A stretch of 6,591 nt of DNA from an uncultured Rhodospirillaceae bacterium (GTDB lineage: Bacteria > Pseudomonadota > Alphaproteobacteria > Thalassobaculales > Thalassobaculaceae), in the NCBI GenBank assembly GCA_937891725.1, contig CALAHL010000812.1:1-6591 (forward strand). Reading direction: 5' to 3'. Each line of letters starts with the position of its first letter. Position 1 is the first letter of the stretch. The notes under the pieces were generated by a model that worked only from the letters and a program-made list of their open reading frames with translations, did not search any database and had not been told where the DNA came from. Below are positions 1 to 6,455 of this stretch, piece by piece. A program made the position numbers and the translations under genes.

Positions 1-2342
1 GGGTCTAATGTGATCATCAAGGATGGAACACTTACCGGCATGTATTCGCGATTTTCCGAAGAAACCTTAGCAACTGCCAATGAATGCTGTCGTGCAGTTC
101 CGGCGATTTGGACAAATCTATGCGGTTTTTCCGCGAAATCTCTCGTCGAGGCGGCATCGCTGCCTGATCGAAATTCAGCAACCTTAGCAAAGATTTCTGT
201 GACTTGCGGAATCTGAGATGCTGAGGTTTTGTCTTCATCCTCGACCCAGATACACCATCTCGATTTTCCTTGGATCATCTGCTCTGATCCAATGTATGCT
301 TTCACATACTTTTCCGCTTCCGGCGCGCGCTCAAGCAATCTAAGTCGCTCATCCTCGGAAAGAATGAAGGCCCCACCGTCCCGTGGCATATTTCCAAACA
401 ACATGCGCGCCAACTGCGAAGCTGGTTGCCGAAGCGGGTCTACTACGACGTTATTTGCAGGGACCAGGTAGGCATTGATATTTTCCGCATCCTTGACAAC
501 CGCACTGCCATCATCTGCCAATGTGAATAGTTTTCGAACTGGTCCAGCGCGGTTTGAAATCGCCACAATCGCTACGGTCACGCCAGCATTATGGCTGGCA
601 AGGTTTGCCCATTTGAAACTGGTATGGGCAAAGGCAATCTCGTGGCCTGTCTTGAAGATCAACGGCCAGAGTATCGGCACTTGGCTTCCCTGACAGATCG
701 AGTTGGTGGACACAAAGGCAGACACGGTGGGCGTGTGCAGCCCATAATCCGCGGCCTTCATGAACCAGCCCGCGACATAGTCGAGCGACTTCCAACCTTT
801 GATGCGCCCATCAAAGATGCGCCCGAGGTCTTCTTTTTGCTCTGTGCTTTGCCATTTGGAGCCCAGATAGGGCGGGTTCCCGCAGATATAGGTCTCGCCC
901 CCTTCGTTCGCGAAGTCGATCTGCGCCTGATCCAGCGGCGACATGAACAGGTCATCGGCCTGAAACTTCACCCCCGTCCCCGTGGGCGGGCAGACCGACA
1001 GCCAGTCCAGCCGCAGGGCGTTGCCGCAGGTGATCCAGTTTTGCGCGTCCAGCGGCAGGAATTCTGCGAGGGCTTCTTTCTGGCCGCGATAGGTCACGTC
1101 GCATTGGTATTCCGCGATGATTAGTGCCAGCCGCGCGATCTCTGCCGAGAAATCCCGCAGCTCGATCCCGCGATAGTTGGTCAGGGGTATGTCGGTGCGG
1201 CGCTGCGGCTCGCCCCGGCGCTTGTTGATCTCATACTCAAGGCTGCGCATTTCCTTGTAGGCGATGACAAGGAAGTTGCCCGACCCGCAGGCGGGATCGA
1301 AGACGCGGATCTTGGCCATGCGGGCGCGCAGATTGGCCAGCTTGCGCGCGTTGTCGCCCGCCGCCTCCAGCTCTGCCCGGAGATCATCGAGGAAGAGCGG
1401 GTTCAGCACTTTCAGGATGTTCGGTACCGAGGTGTAGTGCATGCCGAGGACCGAGCGTTCCTCCTCATCCGCGACGGCCTGGATCATCGAGCCAAAGATG
1501 TCGGGGTTGATCTGCGTCCAGTCGAGGCTGCCGATATGCGACAGGTAGCGCTGCGCGATCTTGGAAAAGCGCGGGGCTTCGGTGCTGCCCGAGAAGAGCC
1601 CGCCGTTCACATAGGGAAAGGCATCAGCCCAACGGGGCAGCTTGGCCTCGGCGCGCTTGGGGATGGGCGTGTTCATCGCGCGGAAAATCTCGCCGATGAC
1701 CTGATGCGTGTTCGATCCGTCGCGGTTCGCCATCTGGTCGATGGTGGCGGTGAACAGGTTGTCGCTGACGAAGATGTCGGTGTCTTCGGCGAAGAAGCAG
1801 AAGATCAGCCGCGCCATGAAGTGGTTCATGTCGTGGCGTTTGGAGGCCACTCCCCAGTCGGGGTTGTCTCTGATCAACTCGACATAGAGCCGGTTGAGGC
1901 GGCTGGTCGCGCGGATGTCGAAGGCGCTTTCGCGGATCTGCTTGACGGTAGAGATGCCGGCGAGTGGCAGGAAAAAGCCGAAATGGTCGGGGAAGACGGT
2001 GTAGCGGCAGGCGATGGTTTCGCCTGTGGTGATGTCCTCGGCCTCGAGGTCGATGCCGTCGGTGGCCAGGATGAACTTCGCCTTGGCGCGGGTGGTGGCG
2101 GGGCTGTCGCGAAGGGCGGTCAGGGTCGCCGCGATGGCGCCCGGCGCGCAGGTCGCAAGGTGGATGTTGTTGGTCTGCAGGACGCCACCAACGTCGGACT
2201 TGTTCGACGCGCCGGTGCGCAGCCGCTTGATGGTGGTGTCCTTGTTGCCGAAGGCCATGAGGAAAGCATAGGGGAACTCGGCCGCGTCAAAGGGCTGCTC
2301 GGCAAGTTCGGAAACGGCTTGTTCGATTTCAACGGCGTTCAT
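1..2342 (-). CDS. MmeI/YeeA-type class I SAM-dependent DNA methyltransferase (probable N6-adenine), 3' end cut off by the window edge
   Basis: The reading frame is open from ATG at 2342 to base 1 (780 codons) with no stop. It contains SAM-binding motif I FDPACGSGNF (residues 348-357) and catalytic motif IV NPPY (489-492), the signature of amino-methyltransferases, usually N6-adenine. A GMHYTS segment (300-305) just before motif I resembles motif X, giving the gamma-class order X-I-IV-target recognition. Residues about 140-192, with RLNRLYVEL and FCFFAEDTDIF, match the helical connector of MmeI-like enzymes. MmeI-type proteins are about 900 residues, so roughly 120-160 residues, including part of the recognition domain, are off the edge. 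Residues 1-130 resemble the MmeI N-terminal region, but no D...ExK nuclease motif is visible there, so it may only methylate or need a partner. No ribosome binding site precedes the start; the ATG overlaps the toxin stop (ATGA), which implies coupled translation. Alternatives: the methylase of a multi-gene system such as DISARM or YeeABC, depending on unseen genes to the left. Confidence 0.9.
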   Translation of the reverse strand, partial: MNAVEIEQAVSELAEQPFDAAEFPYAFLMAFGNKDTTIKRLRTGASNKSDVGGVLQTNNIHLATCAPGAIAATLTALRDSPATTRAKAKFILATDGIDLEAEDITTGETIACRYTVFPDHFGFFLPLAGISTVKQIRESAFDIRATSRLNRLYVELIRDNPDWGVASKRHDMNHFMARLIFCFFAEDTDIFVSDNLFTATIDQMANRDGSNTHQVIGEIFRAMNTPIPKRAEAKLPRWADAFPYVNGGLFSGSTEAPRFSKIAQRYLSHIGSLDWTQINPDIFGSMIQAVADEEERSVLGMHYTSVPNILKVLNPLFLDDLRAELEAAGDNARKLANLRARMAKIRVFDPACGSGNFLVIAYKEMRSLEYEINKRRGEPQRRTDIPLTNYRGIELRDFSAEIARLALIIAEYQCDVTYRGQKEALAEFLPLDAQNWITCGNALRLDWLSVCPPTGTGVKFQADDLFMSPLDQAQIDFANEGGETYICGNPPYLGSKWQSTEQKEDLGRIFDGRIKGWKSLDYVAGWFMKAADYGLHTPTVSAFVSTNSICQGSQVPILWPLIFKTGHEIAFAHTSFKWANLASHNAGVTVAIVAISNRAGPVRKLFTLADDGSAVVKDAENINAYLVPANNVVVDPLRQPASQLARMLFGNMPRDGGAFILSEDERLRLLERAPEAEKYVKAYIGSEQMIQGKSRWCIWVEDEDKTSASQIPQVTEIFAKVAEFRSGSDAASTRDFAEKPHRFVQIAGTARQHSLAVAKVSSENREYMPVSVPSLMITLD

Positions 2343-2761
2343 CCGGCTGTCCAGGGGTTGATCAGGTCGATATCGCAACCCTCGAAGTCAGGCGTATTGC
2401 GTGTCGCGACGGTGGCACCGCAGGCGTGGGCAATGGATGCGATCTGGCAATCGGCCTGAGCGATCGGTCGCCCGGCGGCGCGTCGTGCGGCGGCGATGGT
2501 GGCATAGGACTGCGCGGCGTTGCTGTCGAAGGGCAGAATCCGACCGGCAAGGTCCTCGCGCAGGATACGATCCACCGCGTCAACCAGCGCGGCGCGGCGC
2601 TTGCCGTTCCCCATGATCGCAAGACCATATCGCAGCTCCGCCTCGGATATCGAGGTCAAGTAGACGTTGAGCCCGTCCTGAGCCGACAGCCATTGCTCGA
2701 CCTTGGGCTCCGGGGCCGGGCGCAAGAGCTCGGAGATGACATTCGTATCGAGGATGATCAT
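2339..2761 (-). CDS. fitB: FitB/VapC-family type II toxin, PIN-domain ribonuclease
   Basis: This 140-residue protein has the full length of a PIN-domain toxin, a metal-dependent ribonuclease that cleaves RNA and stops translation when free of its antitoxin. The start MIILDTNVISEL carries the first acidic residue, Asp5. SEAELRYG supplies Glu42, and QADCQIA supplies Asp104; these are the positions I recall for the catalytic residues of Neisseria FitB. The closing TRNTPDFEG (120-128) and INPW (134-137) are typical of the family, so the toxin looks intact. Its ATG is 3 nt after the antitoxin stop (TGACGCATG) and has no clear ribosome binding site of its own, so it probably depends on translation of the antitoxin. 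Its TGA overlaps the ATG of the methyltransferase. The usual role is stabilising a plasmid or island by post-segregational killing; the actual RNA target cannot be read from the sequence. Confidence 0.93.
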   Translation of the reverse strand: MIILDTNVISELLRPAPEPKVEQWLSAQDGLNVYLTSISEAELRYGLAIMGNGKRRAALVDAVDRILREDLAGRILPFDSNAAQSYATIAAARRAAGRPIAQADCQIASIAHACGATVATRNTPDFEGCDIDLINPWTAG

Positions 2762-2764
2762 GCG

Positions 2765-3013
2765 TCAGGCCCGGTCGAATGCGGGCGGTTCCCGCATGGC
2801 TTCACGCTGCGGAAGGTCGAGATCAACGCCGCCCAGAGGCGCGACCCGTGCACGGATCGCCGCGGCAAGATCGTGGGATGGCTTCGCTTCGCCGACGACG
2901 TGGCGCAAGATCTCTCGCGCCTCTTCCTCCATCGAACGGCCATGCTCGGCCGCGCGGATGCGAAGGCGGCGCTTCACGTCATCATCAAGGTTTCGGATGG
3001 TAATGCTTGCCAT
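2765..3013 (-). CDS. fitA: FitA/VapB-family ribbon-helix-helix antitoxin
   Basis: This 82-residue protein has the two-part layout of FitA-type antitoxins. Residues 2-40 form an Arc-like ribbon-helix-helix DNA-binding domain: the strand SITIRNLD, then two helices including RSMEEEAREILRHVV. Residues 45-82 are the toxin-binding tail, with the characteristic LGGVDLDLP (60-68). It should neutralise the PIN toxin next to it and, as a complex, repress their shared promoter. The ATG is supported by a near-ideal AGGAGG five nt upstream and by agreement with the family's usual N-terminus. It is the first gene of an apparent antitoxin-toxin-methyltransferase operon and the only one of the three with a strong ribosome binding site, which fits the need for more antitoxin than toxin. 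Confidence 0.93.
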   Translation of the reverse strand: MASITIRNLDDDVKRRLRIRAAEHGRSMEEEAREILRHVVGEAKPSHDLAAAIRARVAPLGGVDLDLPQREAMREPPAFDRA

Positions 3014-3018
3014 GATAT

Positions 3019-3024
3019 CCTCCT
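3019..3024 (-). promoter_or_regulatory. Strong ribosome binding site of the antitoxin gene
   Basis: On the minus strand the sequence reads AGGAGG, then ATATC, then the antitoxin ATG: a perfect Shine-Dalgarno core at 5-nt spacing. The toxin and methyltransferase starts lack anything comparable, so ribosome loading for the three-gene unit probably happens here. Confidence 0.85.
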
Positions 3025-3032
3025 GAGAGGAG
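3020..3032. repeat. Small dyad overlapping the ribosome binding site and the -10 edge
   Basis: CTCCT-GAG-AGGAG is a perfect 5-bp inverted repeat with a 3-bp centre, covering most of the antitoxin Shine-Dalgarno sequence and touching the predicted -10 box. It may be a second, weaker operator half, or in a longer read-through transcript a hairpin hiding the ribosome binding site. A dyad of this size can also arise by chance next to AGGAGG. Confidence 0.3.
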
Positions 3033-3059
3033 TGTAATCATCGCAATCAATGCGATCAA
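3031..3059 (-). promoter_or_regulatory. Predicted sigma70-type promoter of the toxin-antitoxin-methyltransferase operon
   Basis: On the minus strand, TTGATC (3059-3054; 4 of 6 to TTGACA) is followed after exactly 17 nt by TACACT (3036-3031; 4 of 6 to TATAAT). Transcription would start near 3024, giving a very short leader of about 11 nt before the antitoxin ATG. The boxes are only moderate matches, but the ideal spacing, the position just upstream of a strong ribosome binding site and the palindrome inside the spacer make the call reasonable. No transcript evidence is available. Confidence 0.5.
3040..3056. promoter_or_regulatory. Palindromic operator candidate inside the promoter spacer
   Basis: ATCGCA (3040-3045), ATCAA, TGCGAT (3051-3056) is a perfect 6-bp inverted repeat with a 5-bp centre. 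It occupies most of the spacer between the predicted -35 and -10 boxes and overlaps the edge of the -35 box. FitA-type ribbon-helix-helix antitoxins bind inverted repeats in their own promoter, so this is the natural place for autorepression by the antitoxin-toxin complex. The symmetry is seen; the binding is inferred from the family. Confidence 0.5.
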
Positions 3060-3139
3060 GCGCAAACGCGCTCATGTTGGGACAAGACGGGAGAGATCAC
3101 CGTCCGAAAGTGCTCAATGCGCACGCTTCCAAACATCCC

Positions 3140-4150
3140 TCAGCTGGTCACTTCTGATTTTTCAATACCAGGCAGCCACACCTGTTCGACCCCGCGTCTT
3201 CCGTCCTTCCGACCAAGCTGCACCACGACATCGATGCTGGACGCGGCATAGCGCCTTACCTCCTCAAAACTCATATTGATGCCCACCGACATGACCATGA
3301 GGGCAAGGCGGTCGAGCGCCTTCTGCGCGGTATCGGCGTGGATTGTGGTGAATGAGCCTGAATGGCCGGTGTTGATCGCGTCGAGGAAGGTCTTGCACTC
3401 ATCGCCGCGCAACTCGCCAAGAATGATCCGGTCAGGACGCATGCGCAAAGAGGTCTCCAGCAATTTGGCCGCGGTGCGCTCACTTGAGGGGACACGGTCA
3501 GCCTTGAGCATCGCGCGATTGGGCTGCGGAGGAAAGAGCTCGAATGCGTCCTCGATGGTCACGATACGCTCCGTCTTGGTCACCAGCGCGAGAAGCGCCC
3601 GGGCAAAAGTCGTTTTGCCCGTGGACGTCCCGCCGCTGATCATGATGTTCAACCGCTCATCGATGCAGAGTTTCATTGCGGCTCGAATATCCCCCGCCTC
3701 GGTCAGTGCGATGACCCGTTCGGCTTTTGCCTGTCGTTCGGCATCCAAATCCACAAGTCCACCGTGCAACAGACCGATGTCGCCCAAGGTGAGTTGGTCT
3801 TCACTGTAGCGGCGCAAAGTGATCGAGGGCCCGCCATCCACGACGGGCGGATAGACGACCTGTGCCCGGATCGGCTTGCCATTCATCTCAATCTTGCCGG
3901 AGACGAGCGGCTTTTTCTCGCTGATCTGTCCGTGGGTGGCGCTGGCAATGGATGTTGCAAGGTCCCGAGCTTGGGAAGGGGAGTAAAACACACCTTCGAG
4001 GCCGACCATATGCTCAGCCCCCCGGGTTTCCACCCAGACCTTTCCATCGGGATTGACCGCTATTTCGACCACGCAGGGATCGGCGAGCGGTGCAGCCAGA
4101 GGTTTTAGATAGGTCGAAAGAAAACTGGCTTTTTCTGCCGCCTGGTTCAT
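3140..4150 (-). CDS. virB11: VirB11, type IV secretion system hexameric traffic ATPase
   Basis: VirB11 is a cytoplasmic, inner-membrane-associated ATPase that powers pilus assembly and DNA or protein transfer with VirB4 and VirD4. From ATG 4150 the protein has 336 residues, the usual family length. All nucleotide-binding elements are present: Walker A GGTSTGKT (173-180) with Lys179, an Asp box TIEDAFEL (198-205), Walker B RIILGELRGDE (241-251) with Glu246, and a His box GHSGSFTTIHA (262-272). The N-terminal domain spans roughly 1-130, including VVEIAVNPDGKVWVE. A GTG start at 4231 would add 27 residues, but these are highly charged, unlike VirB11, and the region coincides with a strong inverted-repeat structure; I therefore prefer ATG 4150, preceded by an AGGCGG-like site. 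virB11 is the last T4SS gene here; a toxin-antitoxin module, not virD4, follows. Confidence 0.95.
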   Translation of the reverse strand: MNQAAEKASFLSTYLKPLAAPLADPCVVEIAVNPDGKVWVETRGAEHMVGLEGVFYSPSQARDLATSIASATHGQISEKKPLVSGKIEMNGKPIRAQVVYPPVVDGGPSITLRRYSEDQLTLGDIGLLHGGLVDLDAERQAKAERVIALTEAGDIRAAMKLCIDERLNIMISGGTSTGKTTFARALLALVTKTERIVTIEDAFELFPPQPNRAMLKADRVPSSERTAAKLLETSLRMRPDRIILGELRGDECKTFLDAINTGHSGSFTTIHADTAQKALDRLALMVMSVGINMSFEEVRRYAASSIDVVVQLGRKDGRRGVEQVWLPGIEKSEVTS

Positions 4151-4162
4151 GGGTGGCCGCCT

Positions 4163-4260
4163 GTGCGTTTCAGGTTTGTGTTGCTTTGAGACACGCGGCC
4201 TCTCCCTTCGGTCGAACGCGTGTTTCGACACCTGATTGTTTTGTCGAACCCGAAACGCAC
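4163..4260 (-). repeat. Nested inverted repeats between virB10 and virB11: possible structured mRNA leader or small palindromic element
   Basis: The 14-nt arms at 4247-4260 and 4163-4176 pair along their whole length in minus-strand RNA (13 Watson-Crick pairs and one G-U). Inside, TTCGACA/TGTCGAA (4248-4242 with 4230-4224) forms a 7-bp hairpin with an 11-nt loop. Directly abutting it, ACACGCG/CGCGTGT (4223-4217 with 4197-4191) forms a second 7-bp hairpin. Together they give a three-way junction, with the first hairpin competing with the outer stem for two bases (4247-4248). The outer stem begins right after the virB10 stop and ends 12 nt before the virB11 ATG, next to its AGGCGG-like ribosome site. 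No U-tract follows, so it is not a standard intrinsic terminator. Possible roles are control of virB11 translation, mRNA processing, or an inserted palindromic repeat; the pairing is seen, the role is not. Confidence 0.6.
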
Positions 4261-5718
4261 TTAATAGAACTCAAGATCACGGTCGACGATCACACTGATC
4301 GCAGCGCCCGGCTGGACCGAGATAACCGGAGGCAGGGTGGCAAATTCGCCGATCACCGCATCGGTGGCCTGCGCAAAACTGCCCGCGACATCCTCGGCAA
4401 TTTCTGATCTGGTCTCGGAGCTGGCCTCGGATGCGGCGATTGCCGGTCCTGCGCCGATGATCGAGAGCAATGCGGCTGTGCCAAAGCGCAGCCCAAAGCG
4501 GGAGTTCACGGAGCCCGTCACGCCCGAGCGGCCCTGATCGTCCGCGCCAAATGCGGCGAGCTGAACCGATTGCCCCTCGGGTGTGACGATGCGTGACCAG
4601 CCAACCAGAATGCGGGCCTGGCCCAAAGAGACATTCGAATTGTAGGTCCCGAAGAGGCGGGAGCCTTCGGGAATGAGAACGCGGGACTGATCGAAACTCC
4701 AGACCGGGTAGTTCACGATGGCGGTAATCTGTCCGGGCAATGTGGATTCGATGGCGGTTTCCAGTGACGCTTGAATGAGCGTGCCCTGCAGAACCGTATT
4801 GGAAGGATTGGCGATTACCTCCGCTGTCGCGACTTGAACGGGCTGGGCACCGTCCAACACGAAGGCGCGCGCCGCCGCATCTCCGACCGCAGGTCCCCTC
4901 TCAGGGTCAGATGCCGGACTGCCCGTCAGGCCGCCCGCATCAAAGATCACCCCTTCGGACCGAATTTGTGTGTCGCGCAGCGCCGCCGCCTCGGCACGCC
5001 GACGGTCCAGTTCAGCCCGCCGCGCGGCTTCCTCGGCGGCGAGCTGATCCCTCTCGGTTTGCGCGCGTAGAGCGTCACGCATACCGTCATCGATCTGCTG
5101 TTGCAGGGCGTCGTTCTGGCGCTGCAGTCCGAGCATTTGCTCCATCAACTGCTCCATCCGGCCATCGGCAACACGCGCGCGTGCGGCAACCTCATCAGCG
5201 ATACGCTTTTGCGCTTCAAGATCGGCTTCTGCCAACCGGGTGTCCATCTCGCTTTGCATCTGGGCGATGAGCGCCGTGTTCTGTTCCTGGACCGAGCGCA
5301 GCGCTTCGGCCAGCTCGGCGGAATTGTCGGGGGCAGGGGCCTCGGCCAGTCTTGCCAACTGGGCTTGTAGGGCGACCACGTCGCTCGCAAGCTTGGCGTT
5401 CTGTTCCTCGAGAGCTTGGCGCTGCGCCGCGAGTTCATCCTCGATTGGTCCGGGATCGAACCTCGGCTCTGATCTTTGTTCGGTCGGTTCAGCGTCGGCT
5501 GTCATGCGGCCAAACCCGTCACCGTCAACTTGATCCTGAAAGTCGTCGGCTTTCGATGTTTCAACGGCAGAAGTGATGCCGCTGCCTTGCACAAGCGGGT
5601 AGGCAATGATGGCGGTCCCTGCCACAAGCAATGCACCCAAACCAAGCCTGAGCCCGAGAGATGCGCGCCGCTTGGGTGCGAAGCTGTATTCCTTTTCCCC
5701 GGTTTTCTCGTCGCTCAT
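4261..5718 (-). CDS. virB10: VirB10, type IV secretion core-complex protein spanning inner and outer membranes
   Basis: VirB10 links the inner membrane to the outer-membrane channel and transmits energy status during substrate transfer. The 485-residue protein has a short charged cytoplasmic tail (1-20), one transmembrane helix (about 21-43), and a long periplasmic stretch rich in Glu, Ala, Gln and Arg that looks coiled-coil (about 93-252, with a Pro break near 128-130). The conserved C-terminal VirB10/TrbI domain follows (about 300-485). That domain shows the family pattern SLETAIESTLPGQITAIV, LIPEGSRLFGTY, GQARILVGWSRIVTPEG and SGVTGSVNSRFG. Residues about 409-456 are Ala-rich and fit the outer-membrane antenna helices. 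The ATG is 2 nt after the virB9 stop, with GGGAG in the end of virB9 as ribosome site. Agrobacterium VirB10 is about 380 residues; the extra length here is in the coiled-coil linker. Confidence 0.95.
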   Translation of the reverse strand: MSDEKTGEKEYSFAPKRRASLGLRLGLGALLVAGTAIIAYPLVQGSGITSAVETSKADDFQDQVDGDGFGRMTADAEPTEQRSEPRFDPGPIEDELAAQRQALEEQNAKLASDVVALQAQLARLAEAPAPDNSAELAEALRSVQEQNTALIAQMQSEMDTRLAEADLEAQKRIADEVAARARVADGRMEQLMEQMLGLQRQNDALQQQIDDGMRDALRAQTERDQLAAEEAARRAELDRRRAEAAALRDTQIRSEGVIFDAGGLTGSPASDPERGPAVGDAAARAFVLDGAQPVQVATAEVIANPSNTVLQGTLIQASLETAIESTLPGQITAIVNYPVWSFDQSRVLIPEGSRLFGTYNSNVSLGQARILVGWSRIVTPEGQSVQLAAFGADDQGRSGVTGSVNSRFGLRFGTAALLSIIGAGPAIAASEASSETRSEIAEDVAGSFAQATDAVIGEFATLPPVISVQPGAAISVIVDRDLEFY

Positions 5719-5720
5719 GA

Positions 5721-6452
5721 TCAGAACTCCCGTCCACGCAGGGCGGCCACGGCAGCAGCCTCGGTCGTGAACCCACCAGTCTCACGGGTAATGCAGATAT
5801 GATCGTCGCCCATGCGGATCGTGTAGGCGTCCCGCACGCCGGTGACCCGCACGACCGCACCTTGCGTCTGGCTGTTCTGGGTGATCTCGTAGCCCTGGGC
5901 GTTCAAGCCGAAGATCGAGGGCCGCACGCCGGGCCGGAATTCAAAGAAGGTCGAGCGCCCATCATTCCAGACCCTCACCGGGCGGATCGCACCGCTGCCC
6001 GCGAACTGATAGCCGGTATCTCGGCCTCCAGCCGCAAGCTGGCGCCCGGCGGGGCGCTCGTCGGGAAAGTTTACGACGACCCGGAAAGACTGTGTCCGCG
6101 AGCGTCCCTCTGTCAGATAGAAGGCGACAGCGCGGCGGTTGGTAAAGATCGTCAGGTTTGTCGTGGCCCGAGCCTCGACAGGCTTGATCGAGATCGTATT
6201 GCGGTTTGACAGAACCTCCACTTCATAGGACGCGGAGTCACCGATCAGGACTTGATTGATCCGTTCGCCGGGACCGAGTTCGATTGACGTGTTTACCCGA
6301 AGGTGGGTGTCGATCCGGATCACATCCGTAGGGTTGAAGGTCACGTGGCGAACGCGGGCGTCCTGACCCATGGTGACCGGTGCGCGCTCGGCCAAGGCGG
6401 GCGTTCCGAGCAACCCGCCGACCGTTGCGATGGCAATTATGAAGGTTTTCAT
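5721..6452 (-). CDS. virB9: VirB9, periplasmic/outer-membrane component of the type IV secretion core complex
   Basis: VirB9 joins VirB7 and the VirB10 C-terminus in the ring complex that forms the outer-membrane pore. The 243-residue protein begins with a signal peptide (Lys2, a hydrophobic stretch 4-16, predicted cleavage after PALA at about residue 21). The N-terminal domain has VRHVTFNPTDVIRIDTHL, ELGPGERINQVLIGD, and ATTNLTIFTNRRAVAFYL, all characteristic. The C-terminal domain has the family signature VWNDGRSTFFEFRPGVRPSIF (about 161-181, slightly varied) and ends in a short Ala-rich and Arg/Glu tail. The start lies 3 nt after the virB8 stop, and the signal peptide supports this ATG. 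No VirB7 lipoprotein gene is between virB8 and virB9. Confidence 0.95.
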   Translation of the reverse strand: MKTFIIAIATVGGLLGTPALAERAPVTMGQDARVRHVTFNPTDVIRIDTHLRVNTSIELGPGERINQVLIGDSASYEVEVLSNRNTISIKPVEARATTNLTIFTNRRAVAFYLTEGRSRTQSFRVVVNFPDERPAGRQLAAGGRDTGYQFAGSGAIRPVRVWNDGRSTFFEFRPGVRPSIFGLNAQGYEITQNSQTQGAVVRVTGVRDAYTIRMGDDHICITRETGGFTTEAAAVAALRGREF

Positions 6453-6455
6453 GAA

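Noticed and set aside
591..1124. Plus-strand open frame of 177 codons
   Set aside because: It is antisense to methyltransferase motif IV and flanking catalytic sequence; no motif or ribosome site supports it.
1437..2459. Plus-strand open frame of 340 codons
   Set aside because: It lies antisense to the methyltransferase N-terminal half, is rich in Gly, Val, Ala and Arg as expected from reversed GC-rich codons, and shows no recognisable domain.
2426..3037. Plus-strand open frame of 203 codons
   Set aside because: It is antisense to the toxin and antitoxin genes and to their promoter; both minus-strand genes have clear family motifs, so this is a shadow.
3059..3104. Short hairpins AGCGC-AAAC-GCGCT (3059-3072) and GACGG...CCGTC (3086-3104) as a terminator after virB11
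   Set aside because: The stems are only 5 bp and no proper U-tract follows on the minus strand (TTGATC and TTGTCC). One overlaps the predicted -35 box. Termination after virB11 cannot be supported from these.
3014..3139. CRISPR-like repeats, tRNA or attachment site in the virB11-antitoxin gap
   Set aside because: No repeated units, tRNA fold or tRNA-end sequence is visible; the gap is explained by the promoter region and otherwise unremarkable sequence.
3276..3809. Plus-strand open frame of 177 codons
   Set aside because: It is antisense to the VirB11 nucleotide-binding domain; its composition is that of a reversed coding frame.
4151..4231. GTG start at 4231 extending VirB11 by 27 residues
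   Set aside because: The added residues are highly charged and not VirB11-like, the upstream ribosome site is weak, and the stretch falls within a nested inverted-repeat structure.
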